Shown here: positions 33,791 to 44,252 of the stretch, piece by piece
Layout: each line of letters opens with the position of its first letter
How positions within the stretch are numbered: position 1 is the stretch's first letter
Origin: an uncultured Bacteroidia bacterium
GTDB taxonomy: Bacteria > Bacteroidota > Bacteroidia > NS11-12g > UBA9320
Reading direction: 5' to 3'
Assembly: GCA_943787465.1 (NCBI GenBank)
Contig: CALSMN010000001.1
Location: forward strand, 180,173-244,172
DNA length: 64,000 bases
Made by a program: the position numbers and the translations under genes
Notes under the pieces: generated by a model
What the model saw: the letters and a program-made list of their open reading frames with translations, nothing else
Told to the model about the DNA's origin: nothing
Database searches by the model: none

Positions 33791-34669
33791 CTATTCATCC
33801 CTACGATCGGCACCCCAGAGCAATTTATTGCGAATGGTATCCATGTAGTTTGTGCCTTGTAACTGTAGCATCGAAAACTCAAATGAAGCTCGTCTGATGG
33901 TGAGCTTCGAATCAGATGGCACGACAAAAGATCTAGAATCAAGAGTAACCAGCACTTTCTTTGCTCGTCCGCTAGTGTCAATTTCTAGGACAGAATGATC
34001 GGGAATCACAACAGGTCTAATAGTCAAATTATGGGCGGCTATGGGTGTTATAGCAAAAGACTTGGATCCAGGAAATATAAATGGTCCGCCACAACTTAGG
34101 CTATACCCAGATGACCCTGTTGGTGTCGCTACAATTAATCCATCGGCCCAATAGGTATTCAAATACGAACCGTTTAGATTCGTCTTCAAGGTTATCATAG
34201 CTGATGTATCTCTTTTTTGAATCACAAAATCATTGAGCGCATAGGGGAAAGCATTGATTTCATCTATGTCAGATTCTACGTGAATAATGGTCCTTTTTTC
34301 TAGTGTTGTCTGCCCATTTTTTAATGCTTGTACAGCAGCCTCAATTTCATCCATGGTTATGTTGGCAAGAAATCCGAGTCTACCTAAATTGATACTCATG
34401 ACAGGCAATCCACTATCACGAACTAAAGACAATGTATCCAACGCTGTCCCATCACCACCCAAACTAATTAAGCAATCAAAGTTCTTTAATCGGAGTTGGT
34501 CATGATTGCATATTGTATGAGTAATGCCATATTTTTCTTTCAAAAAAATACCGTAAGATTCTACAAGTTCAAATGCCACTTCATGGGTATCTAGTACCCA
34601 TATCAAGCGAGAATAAAACGCTTTGAAGTTGGGATATTTTATGCCCCTTCCATATAATGCTACTTTCAT
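33791..34669 (-). CDS. nadK: NAD kinase
   Basis: Phosphorylates NAD to NADP. The 292-residue product has the signature ISLGGDGTALDTL near residue 70, NLGRLGFLANI, the ALNDFVIQKRD loop, ADGLIVATPTGSSGYSLSCGGP and the C-terminal LTIRPVVIPD. The start ATG at 34669 abuts the stop of the POTRA/barrel gene. Confidence 0.96.
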   Translation of the reverse strand: MKVALYGRGIKYPNFKAFYSRLIWVLDTHEVAFELVESYGIFLKEKYGITHTICNHDQLRLKNFDCLISLGGDGTALDTLSLVRDSGLPVMSINLGRLGFLANITMDEIEAAVQALKNGQTTLEKRTIIHVESDIDEINAFPYALNDFVIQKRDTSAMITLKTNLNGSYLNTYWADGLIVATPTGSSGYSLSCGGPFIFPGSKSFAITPIAAHNLTIRPVVIPDHSVLEIDTSGRAKKVLVTLDSRSFVVPSDSKLTIRRASFEFSMLQLQGTNYMDTIRNKLLWGADRRDE

Positions 34670-36058
34670 CTAAATGGCTTTATTGAAGTGTACAAAGAAA
34701 CCATGTTCTTGTAAACTATTCAAACTATATTCAAATCTTACCATCCGATCGTTGTAAAAAAGGGTATTTAAACCTATTCCCCCAGCGTACAAAAAGCGAT
34801 TAACCAACCGATTGCTTGGATCTGGATTAGCATATTGAACATAGCCAGCATCGGTATACAATTCCCAATAGATATTTACGGGTAGCGTTTGGTAGTTTTT
34901 GAAGGGAACAAAAGGCAATTTTATATGCTTATTCACACCATGAAATCGGATGGCAGCATTAGCCTTCCAACCAGCAGTCCCATCAACAACATAATGTTCA
35001 AATCCACGAATGATTTCATCATAACCCAGTATTTTTCGTTGAGAGTAGGGGGGATTTTTATTGGTATTTACTTGAGAATAAAATGACAATGCAGAATATA
35101 GGACAGGGGTATGTTGGGTGAATTTTTGTGTTTTTACAGTCAAACGGGCATTGTAATCAGCACGTATGTTTTCCCATACCAACCCGGTTAGGCTAGCTCT
35201 TGAAAAACTACCTTGGGTAGGAAAAAAAATATTATTTCGCTTATCCTGTTCAATGGCAAATTGAAAACCATAGGTATTCTGATACGATTCATTGTGAACC
35301 AAGAAATCGGATGATGGTAAGGCTGCATTCAGTTGATCGTTTCTAAAATGAGGAGTAAAAAAAATTCGAGCAAAGGGACTTACTCGTTTACTCAACGCTA
35401 TATATGCGGTTGTATTTTTTATCAAATTAGTTTGACCATTTTTATAAAATTGCAAGCTATCATTGGTCGTAGTGTGCCATACTTCATTTTGTGAGGAATA
35501 ATCAAAAGAGGCTTTTATGCCCCATCCAGTAGATGAAGATAAAAAGGGAATGCGGTATTCTATACCAAGTTTTTTGTTGTAACCTGTTTTAAGTTTAGTT
35601 TTCAGCGTATGATTTTTACCCCAAAGATTGTAGTTGAAAAGATAAAGTCCATAATTTGTTCGGGCAGGGTCAAATGATAAATTTCCCCAGACATTAAAAT
35701 TACGGTCACTAAATTCCAAAAAGGGAATAGGCCAATGATACCATTTTTCAATTACATGAATATGCAGTACAATACAAACTTCATAAAATTGGGTGCTATC
35801 TATATATCCTTCTATTGTTACACTATTGAATAAATTAAGATTAGTTATTCTTTGTTCAGACTGCCGAAGTAATTGCTGAAACTCTACGCTTTCAAAGTCA
35901 TATATAGAATCAGAGTAAACTAATAATTCACGTTGTATAACAGAAGCTTTAGTTATTTCGTTTCCAGTGATCTCTATAATGTTTAGAGGCCATATTTGTT
36001 GTGCTTTTGACAGGAGTGATAGGCAAACGAAAATCCCAATAATAGTGTATTTAATCAT
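34670..36058 (-). CDS. POTRA/surface-antigen outer-membrane protein (BamA/TamA-like)
   Basis: A 462-residue Omp85-like protein. Signal peptide ends LLSKAQ; one POTRA-like domain (about residues 25-110: IIEITGNEITKASVIQREL ... LNLFNSVTIEGY), followed by a 16-strand-type barrel with the closing strand RFEYSLNSLQEHGFFVHFN. Much shorter than BamA, with a single POTRA, so more like a small surface antigen or a translocase. It lies between the CBS gene (8-base overlap) and nadK. Confidence 0.78.
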   Translation of the reverse strand: MIKYTIIGIFVCLSLLSKAQQIWPLNIIEITGNEITKASVIQRELLVYSDSIYDFESVEFQQLLRQSEQRITNLNLFNSVTIEGYIDSTQFYEVCIVLHIHVIEKWYHWPIPFLEFSDRNFNVWGNLSFDPARTNYGLYLFNYNLWGKNHTLKTKLKTGYNKKLGIEYRIPFLSSSTGWGIKASFDYSSQNEVWHTTTNDSLQFYKNGQTNLIKNTTAYIALSKRVSPFARIFFTPHFRNDQLNAALPSSDFLVHNESYQNTYGFQFAIEQDKRNNIFFPTQGSFSRASLTGLVWENIRADYNARLTVKTQKFTQHTPVLYSALSFYSQVNTNKNPPYSQRKILGYDEIIRGFEHYVVDGTAGWKANAAIRFHGVNKHIKLPFVPFKNYQTLPVNIYWELYTDAGYVQYANPDPSNRLVNRFLYAGGIGLNTLFYNDRMVRFEYSLNSLQEHGFFVHFNKAI

Positions 36059-36701
36059 CCAAGTATTTCATAAATGATTGAAATTTACGTTTTACATTTT
36101 CATTGTAATCTTCATCACCAAATATGGAAATAATATCGTACCCAAATCGATCAAATCCATTGACGATGCGTTCAACATTAGATGTATTTAATTTTATGGA
36201 AACACGTATTCGAGCAGAGTCTTGATTTTTATGAAGCCAAAATCCTAATACTTTAGATCCTTCTCCTTCAACAATTCGGGATATTTCATAACTCGAATAA
36301 TGTAAAGATGACATTTCAAGAATCAGCAGTGCACCGTTTTGTTCAATAGTGAGAGATTGAGAAAGCATATCGGATAGTCGTTGTTTGGTAATTATACCCA
36401 TCCATTTTAAATCATCTCCCAAAACGGCACATACACTTCTTGGAGAAGACTTAAAAACTTGAAGTACCTCAAAAATATGAGCTTGATAGTAAATACTAAC
36501 AAATCTTGGAATGATTAATGTTTCAATCGTTGGCTCTATAGTATGCATGCAATCTTCCATTTGAATAGTTCCATAGATTTGATTATCCCGAAAAACAGGT
36601 AGCTCAAAACATTCCTCTTCAATCATAATGTCTAAGCATTTTGCGGGTGACATTTTATCATTAATTTTCGGAATATTGCTTGAACAGTTTATTGCAATCA
36701 T
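36051..36701 (-). CDS. CBS-domain protein
   Basis: A 216-residue cytoplasmic protein with two CBS modules (about residues 15-65 and 75-125: LIIPRFVSIYYQAHIFEVLQ ... VCAVLGDDLKWMGIITKQRL) and a C-terminal ACT-like region. CBS pairs usually bind adenosine nucleotides. CBS protein followed by nadK is a recurrent order in Bacteroidota; here the barrel protein is between them. Confidence 0.8.
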   Translation of the reverse strand: MIAINCSSNIPKINDKMSPAKCLDIMIEEECFELPVFRDNQIYGTIQMEDCMHTIEPTIETLIIPRFVSIYYQAHIFEVLQVFKSSPRSVCAVLGDDLKWMGIITKQRLSDMLSQSLTIEQNGALLILEMSSLHYSSYEISRIVEGEGSKVLGFWLHKNQDSARIRVSIKLNTSNVERIVNGFDRFGYDIISIFGDEDYNENVKRKFQSFMKYLDD

Positions 36702-36723
36702 ATTTTAAATTATGTTTCGTTTT

Positions 36724-37296
36724 CTAGTTTAATAAGTGGCAAGATAACCAATTATTTATGATTTGAATTCCCTGATCTGTTAGTATGGATTCAGGGTGAA
36801 ACTGCACTCCCCAAATAGGAAGGGTGTCATGTACGATAGCCATGGGTTCATGTATATCTGTTGTTGCAATTATAGAAAGGGGGGCATTTTCTAATTGATC
36901 TAGAACCAGAGAGTGATATCGACCTACTTTTAGTGGAGGTGTGATGTTAGCGAACATGGAGTGTTTTGCATCGTATGTAAGTTCACTCACCTTACCATGC
37001 ATGGGATAATTGGATTGGATAAGCTGACCACCAAAAAACTCTCCGATCGCCTGCATCCCCAAACATACACCGAATAAAGGAATTTTTTGATAGTATTTTT
37101 CTATAATATCCATCATTTTACCTGCATTAGTGGGTTTTCCAGGACCGGGTGAAAAAACAATACCTTGATACTTTTCGTCGATGGTGTCTATATCAATACA
37201 ATCATTTCGAACCACTTCAACAGCTACACCACATTTTAAAAAGTAGTCGTATAAGTTGAAAGTAAAAGAGTCGTAATTGTCTACTAATAGAAGCAC
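36724..37296 (-). CDS. anthranilate/4-amino-4-deoxychorismate synthase glutaminase component
   Basis: Class I glutamine amidotransferase (TrpG/PabA) that supplies ammonia. The 190 residues contain DNYDSFTFNLYDYF, SPGPGKPTNAG, the nucleophile loop FGVCLGMQAIGE (Cys near 80), and HPESILTDQG with the His-Glu pair. No synthase large subunit lies nearby, so PabA (folate) is likelier than TrpG. The start is GTG at 37296, next to a -7 box. Confidence 0.88.
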   Translation of the reverse strand: MLLLVDNYDSFTFNLYDYFLKCGVAVEVVRNDCIDIDTIDEKYQGIVFSPGPGKPTNAGKMMDIIEKYYQKIPLFGVCLGMQAIGEFFGGQLIQSNYPMHGKVSELTYDAKHSMFANITPPLKVGRYHSLVLDQLENAPLSIIATTDIHEPMAIVHDTLPIWGVQFHPESILTDQGIQIINNWLSCHLLN

Positions 37297-37300
37297 TTAA

Positions 37301-37308
37301 CAAAAATA
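37301..37308 (-). promoter_or_regulatory. -7 box TATTTTTG of the glutaminase gene
   Basis: Reverse-strand TAnnTTTG whose G at 37301 is five bases from the GTG start at 37296. A leaderless GTG transcript is implied. Confidence 0.6.
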
Positions 37309-37357
37309 GCTTTGTAAACTTTCGATAGCTTACAATAATTGTATTTATTTCGTAGAA

Positions 37358-39334
37358 GTGGACTTTAAAAAATGGGATAATTATACCTCTACGGAGCATT
37401 TAGCTTTGTATTCTGCTTTAATCAAACCACGAATGATTGAAGATAAAATGCTCAAATTGCTACGTCAAGGTCAAATCAGTAAATGGTTTAGTGGGATAGG
37501 TCAGGAGGCTATTTCTGTAGGAGCAACAATGGCATTGGCAGCAGATGAATATATCTTCCCTTTGCATCGAAATTTGGGAGTGTTCACCACTCGAAACATT
37601 CCACTGAAAAAGTTATTTTATCAATGGAAAGGATCACCCCAGGGTTTTACGAAAGGCCGAGATCGATCATTTCATTTTGGTACTTTAGACTTTCATATAA
37701 TTGGGATGATTTCGCATTTGGGTTCCATGTTAAGTGTGGCAGATGGTGTTGCTTTGGCTCACACATTAGATAATGCCAACAAAGTATCCCTTGCTTTCAG
37801 TGGCGATGGGGGCACAAGTGAAGGTGAATTCCACGAGGCTGTCAATTTAGCTGCAGTGTGGGACTTGCCTGTAATTTTTTTAGTAGAACACAATGGATAT
37901 GGCTTGAGTACTCCAAGTAAAGATCAGTTTAAATGTAAACATATAGCGGATAAAGGTATTGGTTATGGTATTGAAAGTAAAAGTATAGATGGGAATAACA
38001 TCCTTGAAGTATATCATGAAGTTACATCTATAGCTAATGATTTAAGAAAAAATCCACGACCATTTTTGCTTGAATGTAAGACCTTCAGAATGCGGGGTCA
38101 CGAGGAAGCGAGTGGTACAAAATATGTTCCTTACAAATTGATGGCACAATGGGCTCAAAAAGATCCTGTGAAGTTGTATGAAGAATATTTAACGAATACT
38201 CATATACTGTTAGCGGAGCAGTTGATATCTATTAAGGAAGCAATAGCTCAAGAAATAGTGGAAGCGGTTGCTGTTTTTAATGATAAAGAGCAATTAGTGG
38301 TCAATACCAGTGATGAGATCAATGATGTTTTTATGGATCACGTATCTAAAAATAGTTTACCCACTGAAGATACGAAAGAACTTCGTTTTATTGATGCCAT
38401 TCAGGATGGATTAAAAATAGCTATGAATACTTACCCTAACTTAATTTTAATGGGTCAAGACATTGGTGATTATGGTGGAGTTTTTAAAATAACGGATGGA
38501 TTTATAAAAGAATTTGGAGCCCAACGTGTACGAAACACACCCATCAGTGAAGCTGCACCATTGGGGGCTGCACTAGGTTTAAGTATTGTAGGGAAGAAAT
38601 CAATGGTAGAAATGCAATTCGCTGATTTTGTAAGTTGTGGTTTTAATCAAATTGCCAATAATTTAGCTAAAACGTTTTACCGTTGGGGTCAAAATAGTGA
38701 TGTAGTCATCCGATTACCGACAGGTGGTGGTTCAGCTGCAGGGCCATTTCATAGTCAAAGCAATGAAGCTTGGTTTTTTCATATTCCCGGTTTAAAAATA
38801 GTATATCCAAGTACGCCTATTGATGCTAAGGGGCTATTATTAGCCGCTTTTGAAGATCCCAATCCAGTTTTATTTTTTGAGCACAAGGGGCTATATCGAT
38901 CCGTAAAGGAAGAAGTACCAATTCAGTCTTACATCATTGAAATAGGGAAGGCAAAAGTAGATTCGTGGGGAGATGATATACTGTTTATTAGTTATGGAAT
39001 GGGGGTGCATTGGTGTAAAGAAGTGACGGAAGAATTAGCCTTAAAAGCTACTTTATTGGATTTACGTACCTTGGTTCCATGGGATAAAAATGCGGTAGCT
39101 GATGCTGTAAAAGTTACCGGTAAAGTGATGATCGTCCATGAGGATACAGAGCAAGGAGGTATTGGTGGAGAAATAGCAGCTTGGATAAGTGAATATTGCT
39201 TTACAGATTTAGATGCTCCAATTACACGTGTTTGTAGTTTAGATACGCCTATTCCATTTAATGCTGATTTGGAAGCTAATTTTATGGCAAAAAGTAGAAT
39301 AAAAGAGAAGGTTATTGCTTTGTTAAAATGGTGA
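37358..39334 (+). CDS. 2-oxo acid dehydrogenase E1, alpha-beta fusion
   Basis: A 658-residue fusion of the E1 alpha and beta subunits of a branched-chain 2-oxo acid or pyruvate dehydrogenase. Alpha part (1-320): thiamine diphosphate motif GDGGTSEGEFHEAVN ... VEHNGYGLST. Beta part (340-658): GQDIGDYGGVFKIT, NTPISEAAPLGAALG, LRTLVPWDKNAV and HEDTEQGGIGGEIA. E2 and E3 are not in the window. Start is GTG at 37358, 61 bases from the divergent glutaminase start. The substrate cannot be fixed from sequence; 2-oxoisovalerate is favoured. Confidence 0.92.
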   Translation: MDFKKWDNYTSTEHLALYSALIKPRMIEDKMLKLLRQGQISKWFSGIGQEAISVGATMALAADEYIFPLHRNLGVFTTRNIPLKKLFYQWKGSPQGFTKGRDRSFHFGTLDFHIIGMISHLGSMLSVADGVALAHTLDNANKVSLAFSGDGGTSEGEFHEAVNLAAVWDLPVIFLVEHNGYGLSTPSKDQFKCKHIADKGIGYGIESKSIDGNNILEVYHEVTSIANDLRKNPRPFLLECKTFRMRGHEEASGTKYVPYKLMAQWAQKDPVKLYEEYLTNTHILLAEQLISIKEAIAQEIVEAVAVFNDKEQLVVNTSDEINDVFMDHVSKNSLPTEDTKELRFIDAIQDGLKIAMNTYPNLILMGQDIGDYGGVFKITDGFIKEFGAQRVRNTPISEAAPLGAALGLSIVGKKSMVEMQFADFVSCGFNQIANNLAKTFYRWGQNSDVVIRLPTGGGSAAGPFHSQSNEAWFFHIPGLKIVYPSTPIDAKGLLLAAFEDPNPVLFFEHKGLYRSVKEEVPIQSYIIEIGKAKVDSWGDDILFISYGMGVHWCKEVTEELALKATLLDLRTLVPWDKNAVADAVKVTGKVMIVHEDTEQGGIGGEIAAWISEYCFTDLDAPITRVCSLDTPIPFNADLEANFMAKSRIKEKVIALLKW

Positions 39335-39389
39335 TACCAATACCTTATGTTTAATTAATCCAAATAAAAATACATCTTTGTAGCTTGTT

Positions 39390-39629
39390 TTGAGACTATC
39401 AGATTTACCACTAGGAAACATTGCAAGAATTTCTTCTATTGAGGATTCCCCTTACAAAGAAAAATTACAAGAAATGGGATGTATCCCAGGTGTATTGGTA
39501 AAGCCTATAATGAAAGCACCTTTTGGAGATCCCATTGCCTACGAATTAGAAGAATATACGTTGAGTATGCGTAGAAATGAAGCTTATAGCATACATGTAA
39601 ACCCACTTGATTCTCTATTCAATAGCTAA
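39390..39629 (+). CDS. feoA: ferrous iron transport protein A
   Basis: A 79-residue SH3-like protein that assists FeoB: LSDLPLGNIARISSI, LQEMGCIPGVLVKPIMKAPFGDP, and YELEEYTLSMRRNEA match FeoA. Start is TTG. The weak box CATCTTTG (39373-39380) lies nine bases upstream. The feoB ATG comes one base after its stop. Confidence 0.9.
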   Translation: MRLSDLPLGNIARISSIEDSPYKEKLQEMGCIPGVLVKPIMKAPFGDPIAYELEEYTLSMRRNEAYSIHVNPLDSLFNS

Positions 39630-39630
39630 A

Positions 39631-41484
39631 ATGGAGTATCAATCAAAAATAGTCTTGGTAGGAAATCCAAATTGTGGAAAGTCCTCATTATTTAATATTT
39701 TAACCAAATTAAAACAAAAAATCACAAACGTTCCTGGGACAACTATTGAAAATAAAACAGGTACAGTTACCCTAGGCTCAAGAAAAATTGAGCTTATAGA
39801 TACACCTGGCACTTATTCCTTCAATCCAAAAAGCTTGGATGAAAAGGAGGCCATTAAAGTATTTTTTCAAGATCCACCTCCAGACACGATCTTGTATATC
39901 GCTGATGCATCAAATTTAAAGCGAAATCTTTTTTATTTTAGTCAATTAGCGCAACAAGGTACCCCTATGATATTGGCATTAAATATGATGGATATTGCTG
40001 ATTTTAAAGGTTTTGAAATTGATGTAGAACGTCTTGAAAAAGAGCTTGGAATTCGAATATTCAAGATTAATGCACGTACAGGTGAAGGTACACAAGCTCT
40101 TAAAAGTGCACTTTTCGAAGATCAGTTCGTCCCACATTATGCATTTGGATCAGAAAATGACCATACTCATGAATCACACTTTGATTCAATTGCTAAATTG
40201 TTAAATAAAACAACCACAATTAAGACAAAAAGAGAATTAATCTCGAGTAAAATTGATGCTTATGCTACACATCCTATCATTGGATATTTTTTATTTTTAG
40301 TAGTTCTTCTTTGCATCTTTCAGAGTGTTTTTACGCTTGCTTCCTATCCAATGGATTGGATAGAGAATGGGTTTGGTATTTTAGGAGAATCTTTGGCGGA
40401 GTTTTTACCGGCAGGCTGGCTCAAAAAATTAATTATCAATGGCTTAGTTGCTGGCATTGCTGGAGTCGTTGTCTTTGTTCCTCAAATTGCAATTTTATTT
40501 TTCTTTATGAGTTTGCTTGAGGATACAGGATATATGGCTCGTGTAAGTTTTATCATGGACAAAATGTTGCGAGGATTGGGTTTGAGTGGCAAATCAGTAG
40601 TTCCCTTATTGAGCGGTGCAGCATGTGCTATTCCCGCTATAATGAGTACTCGAAATATGGAAAACTGGAAAGATCGTCTAATTACGATTATGGTTACTCC
40701 ATTGATGAGCTGTTCGGCTCGACTCCCCGTATATACTTTGCTTATTTCTATGGCTATACCGAATACCCCTGTGTTGGGTATTATTAGTTTGCAAGCTCTT
40801 GTCATGTTAGCCATGTATGTGTTAGGTACGGTTGCAGCACTTTTAGCTGCACTTGTTTTTAAATGGTTTATCCGGTATAATATCCCCTCGTATTTCATTA
40901 TGGAATTACCAGTTTATCATGCTCCGCGATGGGGGAATATTTGGATGAATTGCTGGCAAAAGTCAAAGAGTTTTGTTACCGAGGCAGGTAAAATCATATT
41001 AATTATTTCTATTTTTCTTTGGTTTTTTGCGAGTTATGGTCCAAAGCCTAACGAAACATTTAGTCTGCAAGAAGCCCCCAAATTAGAGCAGAGTTATGCG
41101 GGTTATTTTGGGAAAGCAATTGAACCCGCAATTACCCCTATTGGTTTCAATTGGAAAATTGGAATAGCTCTAATTACCTCATTTGCTGCTAGAGAAGTTT
41201 TTGTAGGAACAATGAGTACGATCTATAGCGTTGGTGATGAAGAAAATTTTAATCAGTTAAGACAGAAGATGAATGCTGATTTAGATGATTTAGGTCAACC
41301 AATTTATACTTTAGCAGTAATTCTATCTCTAATGGTTTTTTATGCTTTCGCTATGCAATGTATGAGCACACTTGCGGTAGTTTACAAGGAAACAAAATCA
41401 TGGAAATGGCCTTTTATTCAATTTGTGTATATGACACTTCTAGCATATCTTGGAAGTTGGGTGGTGTTTAATGCTTTTAGCTAA
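39631..41484 (+). CDS. feoB: ferrous iron transporter FeoB
   Basis: Inner-membrane iron(II) transporter of 617 residues. G domain: GNPNCGKSS (11-19), G3 DTPGTYSF, G4 NMMD; membrane part with the Gate motifs GAACAIPAIMSTR and TPLMSCSARLPVY (two conserved Cys). It is shorter than E. coli FeoB (773) and lacks some C-terminal extension. The frame is open to 39607, inside feoA, but ATG 39631 begins MEYQSKIVLVG, the natural start. Confidence 0.95.
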   Translation: MEYQSKIVLVGNPNCGKSSLFNILTKLKQKITNVPGTTIENKTGTVTLGSRKIELIDTPGTYSFNPKSLDEKEAIKVFFQDPPPDTILYIADASNLKRNLFYFSQLAQQGTPMILALNMMDIADFKGFEIDVERLEKELGIRIFKINARTGEGTQALKSALFEDQFVPHYAFGSENDHTHESHFDSIAKLLNKTTTIKTKRELISSKIDAYATHPIIGYFLFLVVLLCIFQSVFTLASYPMDWIENGFGILGESLAEFLPAGWLKKLIINGLVAGIAGVVVFVPQIAILFFFMSLLEDTGYMARVSFIMDKMLRGLGLSGKSVVPLLSGAACAIPAIMSTRNMENWKDRLITIMVTPLMSCSARLPVYTLLISMAIPNTPVLGIISLQALVMLAMYVLGTVAALLAALVFKWFIRYNIPSYFIMELPVYHAPRWGNIWMNCWQKSKSFVTEAGKIILIISIFLWFFASYGPKPNETFSLQEAPKLEQSYAGYFGKAIEPAITPIGFNWKIGIALITSFAAREVFVGTMSTIYSVGDEENFNQLRQKMNADLDDLGQPIYTLAVILSLMVFYAFAMQCMSTLAVVYKETKSWKWPFIQFVYMTLLAYLGSWVVFNAFS

Positions 41485-41497
41485 ATATACCCTTACT

Positions 41498-42202
41498 TCA
41501 CTGAATATTTATTTTTATGGGTTGTTTCATGCGCACTTTTGCAGGTCTTCCATTGCTTTTACCAGGAAACCACTTCGGCATATTTTTATAGATGTGTTGT
41601 GTTTCTTCCTCAATTCCAAGTCCAGGTTTGGAGCATTGTAATATCTTAATATTTTCAATTTCTCCTTGTTCATTGACAATAAATTCTACAACTACTTCTA
41701 CGGTATTTGCAACTTCATATATAATATCAGGAATGGTGAATTGATCAATGATGTAGGCGTTAAGGGCTTCATCACCCCCGGGAAATTCAGGCATAATGTC
41801 TGCCCAATCTCTTACAATGGTGGTAGTGTCTAATCGAGGGGTTACAACAATTGGAGCGATATTTTTAATCTGAGGTAAACTGGATTTTGATGGCTTTGTT
41901 TGTAATTTAAAAAGATCATCGATTTGAAGCACAAGGGATTGGGGATTAAATATATGAGCGGCTTGTATATTATCCTGCTTTTTGGGTTTTGATTCTTCTT
42001 TTTGTTTTGGAATGGGTTTATCTTCTTCCATTACCAATTGAAATGGAGTTTCGTCTAAGACATTTTCATCATTATAGAATGAAGTAGTAGGCTCTCCGTA
42101 ACTAATATTTAAGGCATAATTAACAAAAAGTAATGCGAAAATTATTCCTAATTCAAAGAGTATAAAACGATCAAGATTTTTACGGTGGGTTTTTACAGGC
42201 AT
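41498..42202 (-). CDS. TonB family energy-transducing protein
   Basis: A 234-residue TonB: cytoplasmic N-terminus, membrane anchor (about residues 12-30), acidic and proline/lysine-rich linker (PKQKEESKPKKQ), and a C-terminal TonB domain with MPEFPGGDEALNAYI and VEVVVEFIVNEQGEIENI. Transfers proton-motive force from ExbBD to outer-membrane receptors. The 'F-P-G-G-x-x-A' pattern is the usual Bacteroidota form. Confidence 0.88.
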   Translation of the reverse strand: MPVKTHRKNLDRFILFELGIIFALLFVNYALNISYGEPTTSFYNDENVLDETPFQLVMEEDKPIPKQKEESKPKKQDNIQAAHIFNPQSLVLQIDDLFKLQTKPSKSSLPQIKNIAPIVVTPRLDTTTIVRDWADIMPEFPGGDEALNAYIIDQFTIPDIIYEVANTVEVVVEFIVNEQGEIENIKILQCSKPGLGIEEETQHIYKNMPKWFPGKSNGRPAKVRMKQPIKINIQ

Positions 42203-42256
42203 AGGATTTATCTTTTTTACTTAATCCTATAACGTTAAAAAAGGTAAATGAAGTAT

Positions 42257-42652
42257 TTAAATTTGTTTGTCTCTGAACCGTTCTTTGACAATAGTAGGGA
42301 TAGGTGTAGGTTTACCTTCTTCATCAATTCGAACAAATGTCGTATTGGTCGTTACTACTACATCCTCTTCACCAGTATATACACTTACCTTACGTGCTTC
42401 AATTTTAAAAGTAATGGAGGTGTTACCCATTTTGGCAACTTCTCCGTAAATTCGAATCAAGAAACCTTCTTTGACTTTTTTCTTAAAAACAAGTTCATCC
42501 ACTTTTACGGTAACCATATTGGGAGTGTGACATGTACTAACAGCCATAGCACTTGCAGCTTCATCAATCCAAGCCATCATTATACCTCCAAAAAGATTTC
42601 CATGAACTCCAATATCCTTGACCATACATACGTGAGTTGTAAATAATTTCAT
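42257..42652 (-). CDS. hotdog-fold acyl-CoA thioesterase
   Basis: A 131-residue thioesterase of the YciA/BACH type. VCMVKDIGVHGNLFGGIMMAWIDEAAS contains the catalytic Asp/Asn region and the helix of the hotdog fold; VKVDELVFKKKVKEGFLIRIYGEV follows. ATG at 42652 was preferred over an upstream codon at 42667 because it overlaps the promoter-like TACTTTCG (42657-42664). Confidence 0.88.
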   Translation of the reverse strand: MKLFTTHVCMVKDIGVHGNLFGGIMMAWIDEAASAMAVSTCHTPNMVTVKVDELVFKKKVKEGFLIRIYGEVAKMGNTSITFKIEARKVSVYTGEEDVVVTTNTTFVRIDEEGKPTPIPTIVKERFRDKQI

Positions 42653-42704
42653 GGTGCGAAAGTACAATGTAAATTCAATTATAGTTATGAAGTATTGATG
42701 TCAT

Positions 42705-44246
42705 TTAGCCTCCCCAGGCCTCTCTATCCAAACTCCTGTAATGAATAGCTTCAGCAAGATGAACAATTGTTATCGCTTCACTATCATCAAGATCTGCTAT
42801 TGTTCTACTTACTTTTAAAATTCGATCATAGGCTCTTGCACTTAAATTTAATTTTGTCATAGCATTTTTCAATAATAGGGTGCCTGCGTGATCTATTTGA
42901 CAGTATTTTCTAATTAAGTTACTTTCCATTTGAGCATTACTGTAGATTGGGAGATCTTTAAATCGTTTATTTTGGATGTCTCTTGTTTTGATAACACGTT
43001 CTCTGATGAATTCGCTTTTTTCTTCTGGTTTGGTATTTGTTGAATTCAGCTCATCAAAATTCACGGGTGTAACTTCAATATGTATATCTATTCTATCTAA
43101 TAAAGGGCCACTTATTTTACTGAGGTATTTTTGAACAACGCCAGGAGCACATACACACTCTTTTTCTGGATGATTAAAGTAACCGCAAGGACACGGATTC
43201 ATACTTGCAACAAGCATCATACTACAAGGGTAATCAACAGAAAATTTTGCTCTAGATATGGTAACTCTTCTTTCCTCAAGGGGTTGTCTTAACACCTCAA
43301 GAACGGTTCTTTTAAACTCGGGTAATTCATCTAAAAATAGCACGCCGTTATGTGCCAAACTAATTTCACCCGGTTGAGGATGATTTCCTCCTCCTACTAG
43401 GGCTACATCGCTTATGGTGTGGTGTGGACTTCGGAAGGGACGTTGTGCCATGAGTGATGCATTAGACCCTAATCTACCTGCAACAGAATGAATTTTGGTA
43501 GTTTCAAGTGCTTCATGCAAATTCATAGGGGGTAGTATAGTATTCAAGCGTTTGGCTAACATGGTTTTTCCTGCTCCTGGAGGCCCTATTAGTATTATAT
43601 TATGACCACCTGCTGCAGCAATTTCCATGGCACGTTTTATATTTTCTTGTCCTTTTACATCACTAAAATTATAGGCTAATTGTTGGATTCCGTCTGCAAA
43701 ATCATCCCTAGGATTGACGATAGTTCGTTCTATTGTTGCGCTACCCTCCAGAAGGTTGACCACTTCTTTGAGGGTATGCATTCCATATACTTCTAGATCT
43801 TTGACAATCGCCGCTTCGCGTGCATTCTCGACAGGCAAAATCAATCGTTTAAATCCATCTTTTTGGGCTTGAATAGCTATGGGTAACGCCCCTTTGATGG
43901 GTAAAATGCTTCCATCTAAGCTAAGTTCACCCATGATGATAACATCATCCAATCCGATGGGATTGATCAGTTCGCCAGCAGCCATCACGCCTAAGGCAAT
44001 AGTTAGGTCATAGGAAGATCCTTCTTTTCGAATATCAGCAGGAGCCATATTGATAATTACACCTTTACGAGGGTAAGTGTATCCGCAATTTTTCATAGCT
44101 GCATTTACACGAGGTTGACTCTCTTTCACAGCATTGTCTGGTAATCCTATAATTTGAGTTTTAGCACCTTGGCCTACATTTACTTCTACGGTAATGAGTT
44201 GAGCTGATATACCATAAACGGCACTTCCATAAGTCTTTACAAGCAT
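42705..44246 (-). CDS. comM: YifB/ComM family Mg-chelatase-like AAA ATPase
   Basis: Hexameric helicase that promotes branch migration during natural transformation; other roles are possible. 513 residues. Start [16 protein letters not shown] is the family standard; Lon-like N-domain ([15 protein letters not shown]), Walker [15 protein letters not shown] near 220, Walker [11 protein letters not shown], sensor [13 protein letters not shown] with zinc-like Cys, and C-terminal [22 protein letters not shown] at 44255 is in frame but falls in the -7 box. Confidence 0.93.
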   Translation of the reverse strand: MLVKTYGSAVYGISAQLITVEVNVGQGAKTQIIGLPDNAVKESQPRVNAAMKNCGYTYPRKGVIINMAPADIRKEGSSYDLTIALGVMAAGELINPIGLDDVIIMGELSLDGSILPIKGALPIAIQAQKDGFKRLILPVENAREAAIVKDLEVYGMHTLKEVVNLLEGSATIERTIVNPRDDFADGIQQLAYNFSDVKGQENIKRAMEIAAAGGHNIILIGPPGAGKTMLAKRLNTILPPMNLHEALETTKIHSVAGRLGSNASLMAQRPFRSPHHTISDVALVGGGNHPQPGEISLAHNGVLFLDELPEFKRTVLEVLRQPLEERRVTISRAKFSVDYPCSMMLVASMNPCPCGYFNHPEKECVCAPGVVQKYLSKISGPLLDRIDIHIEVTPVNFDELNSTNTKPEEKSEFIRERVIKTRDIQNKRFKDLPIYSNAQMESNLIRKYCQIDHAGTLLLKNAMTKLNLSARAYDRILKVSRTIADLDDSEAITIVHLAEAIHYRSLDREAWGG

Positions 44247-44252
44247 GAAAGG

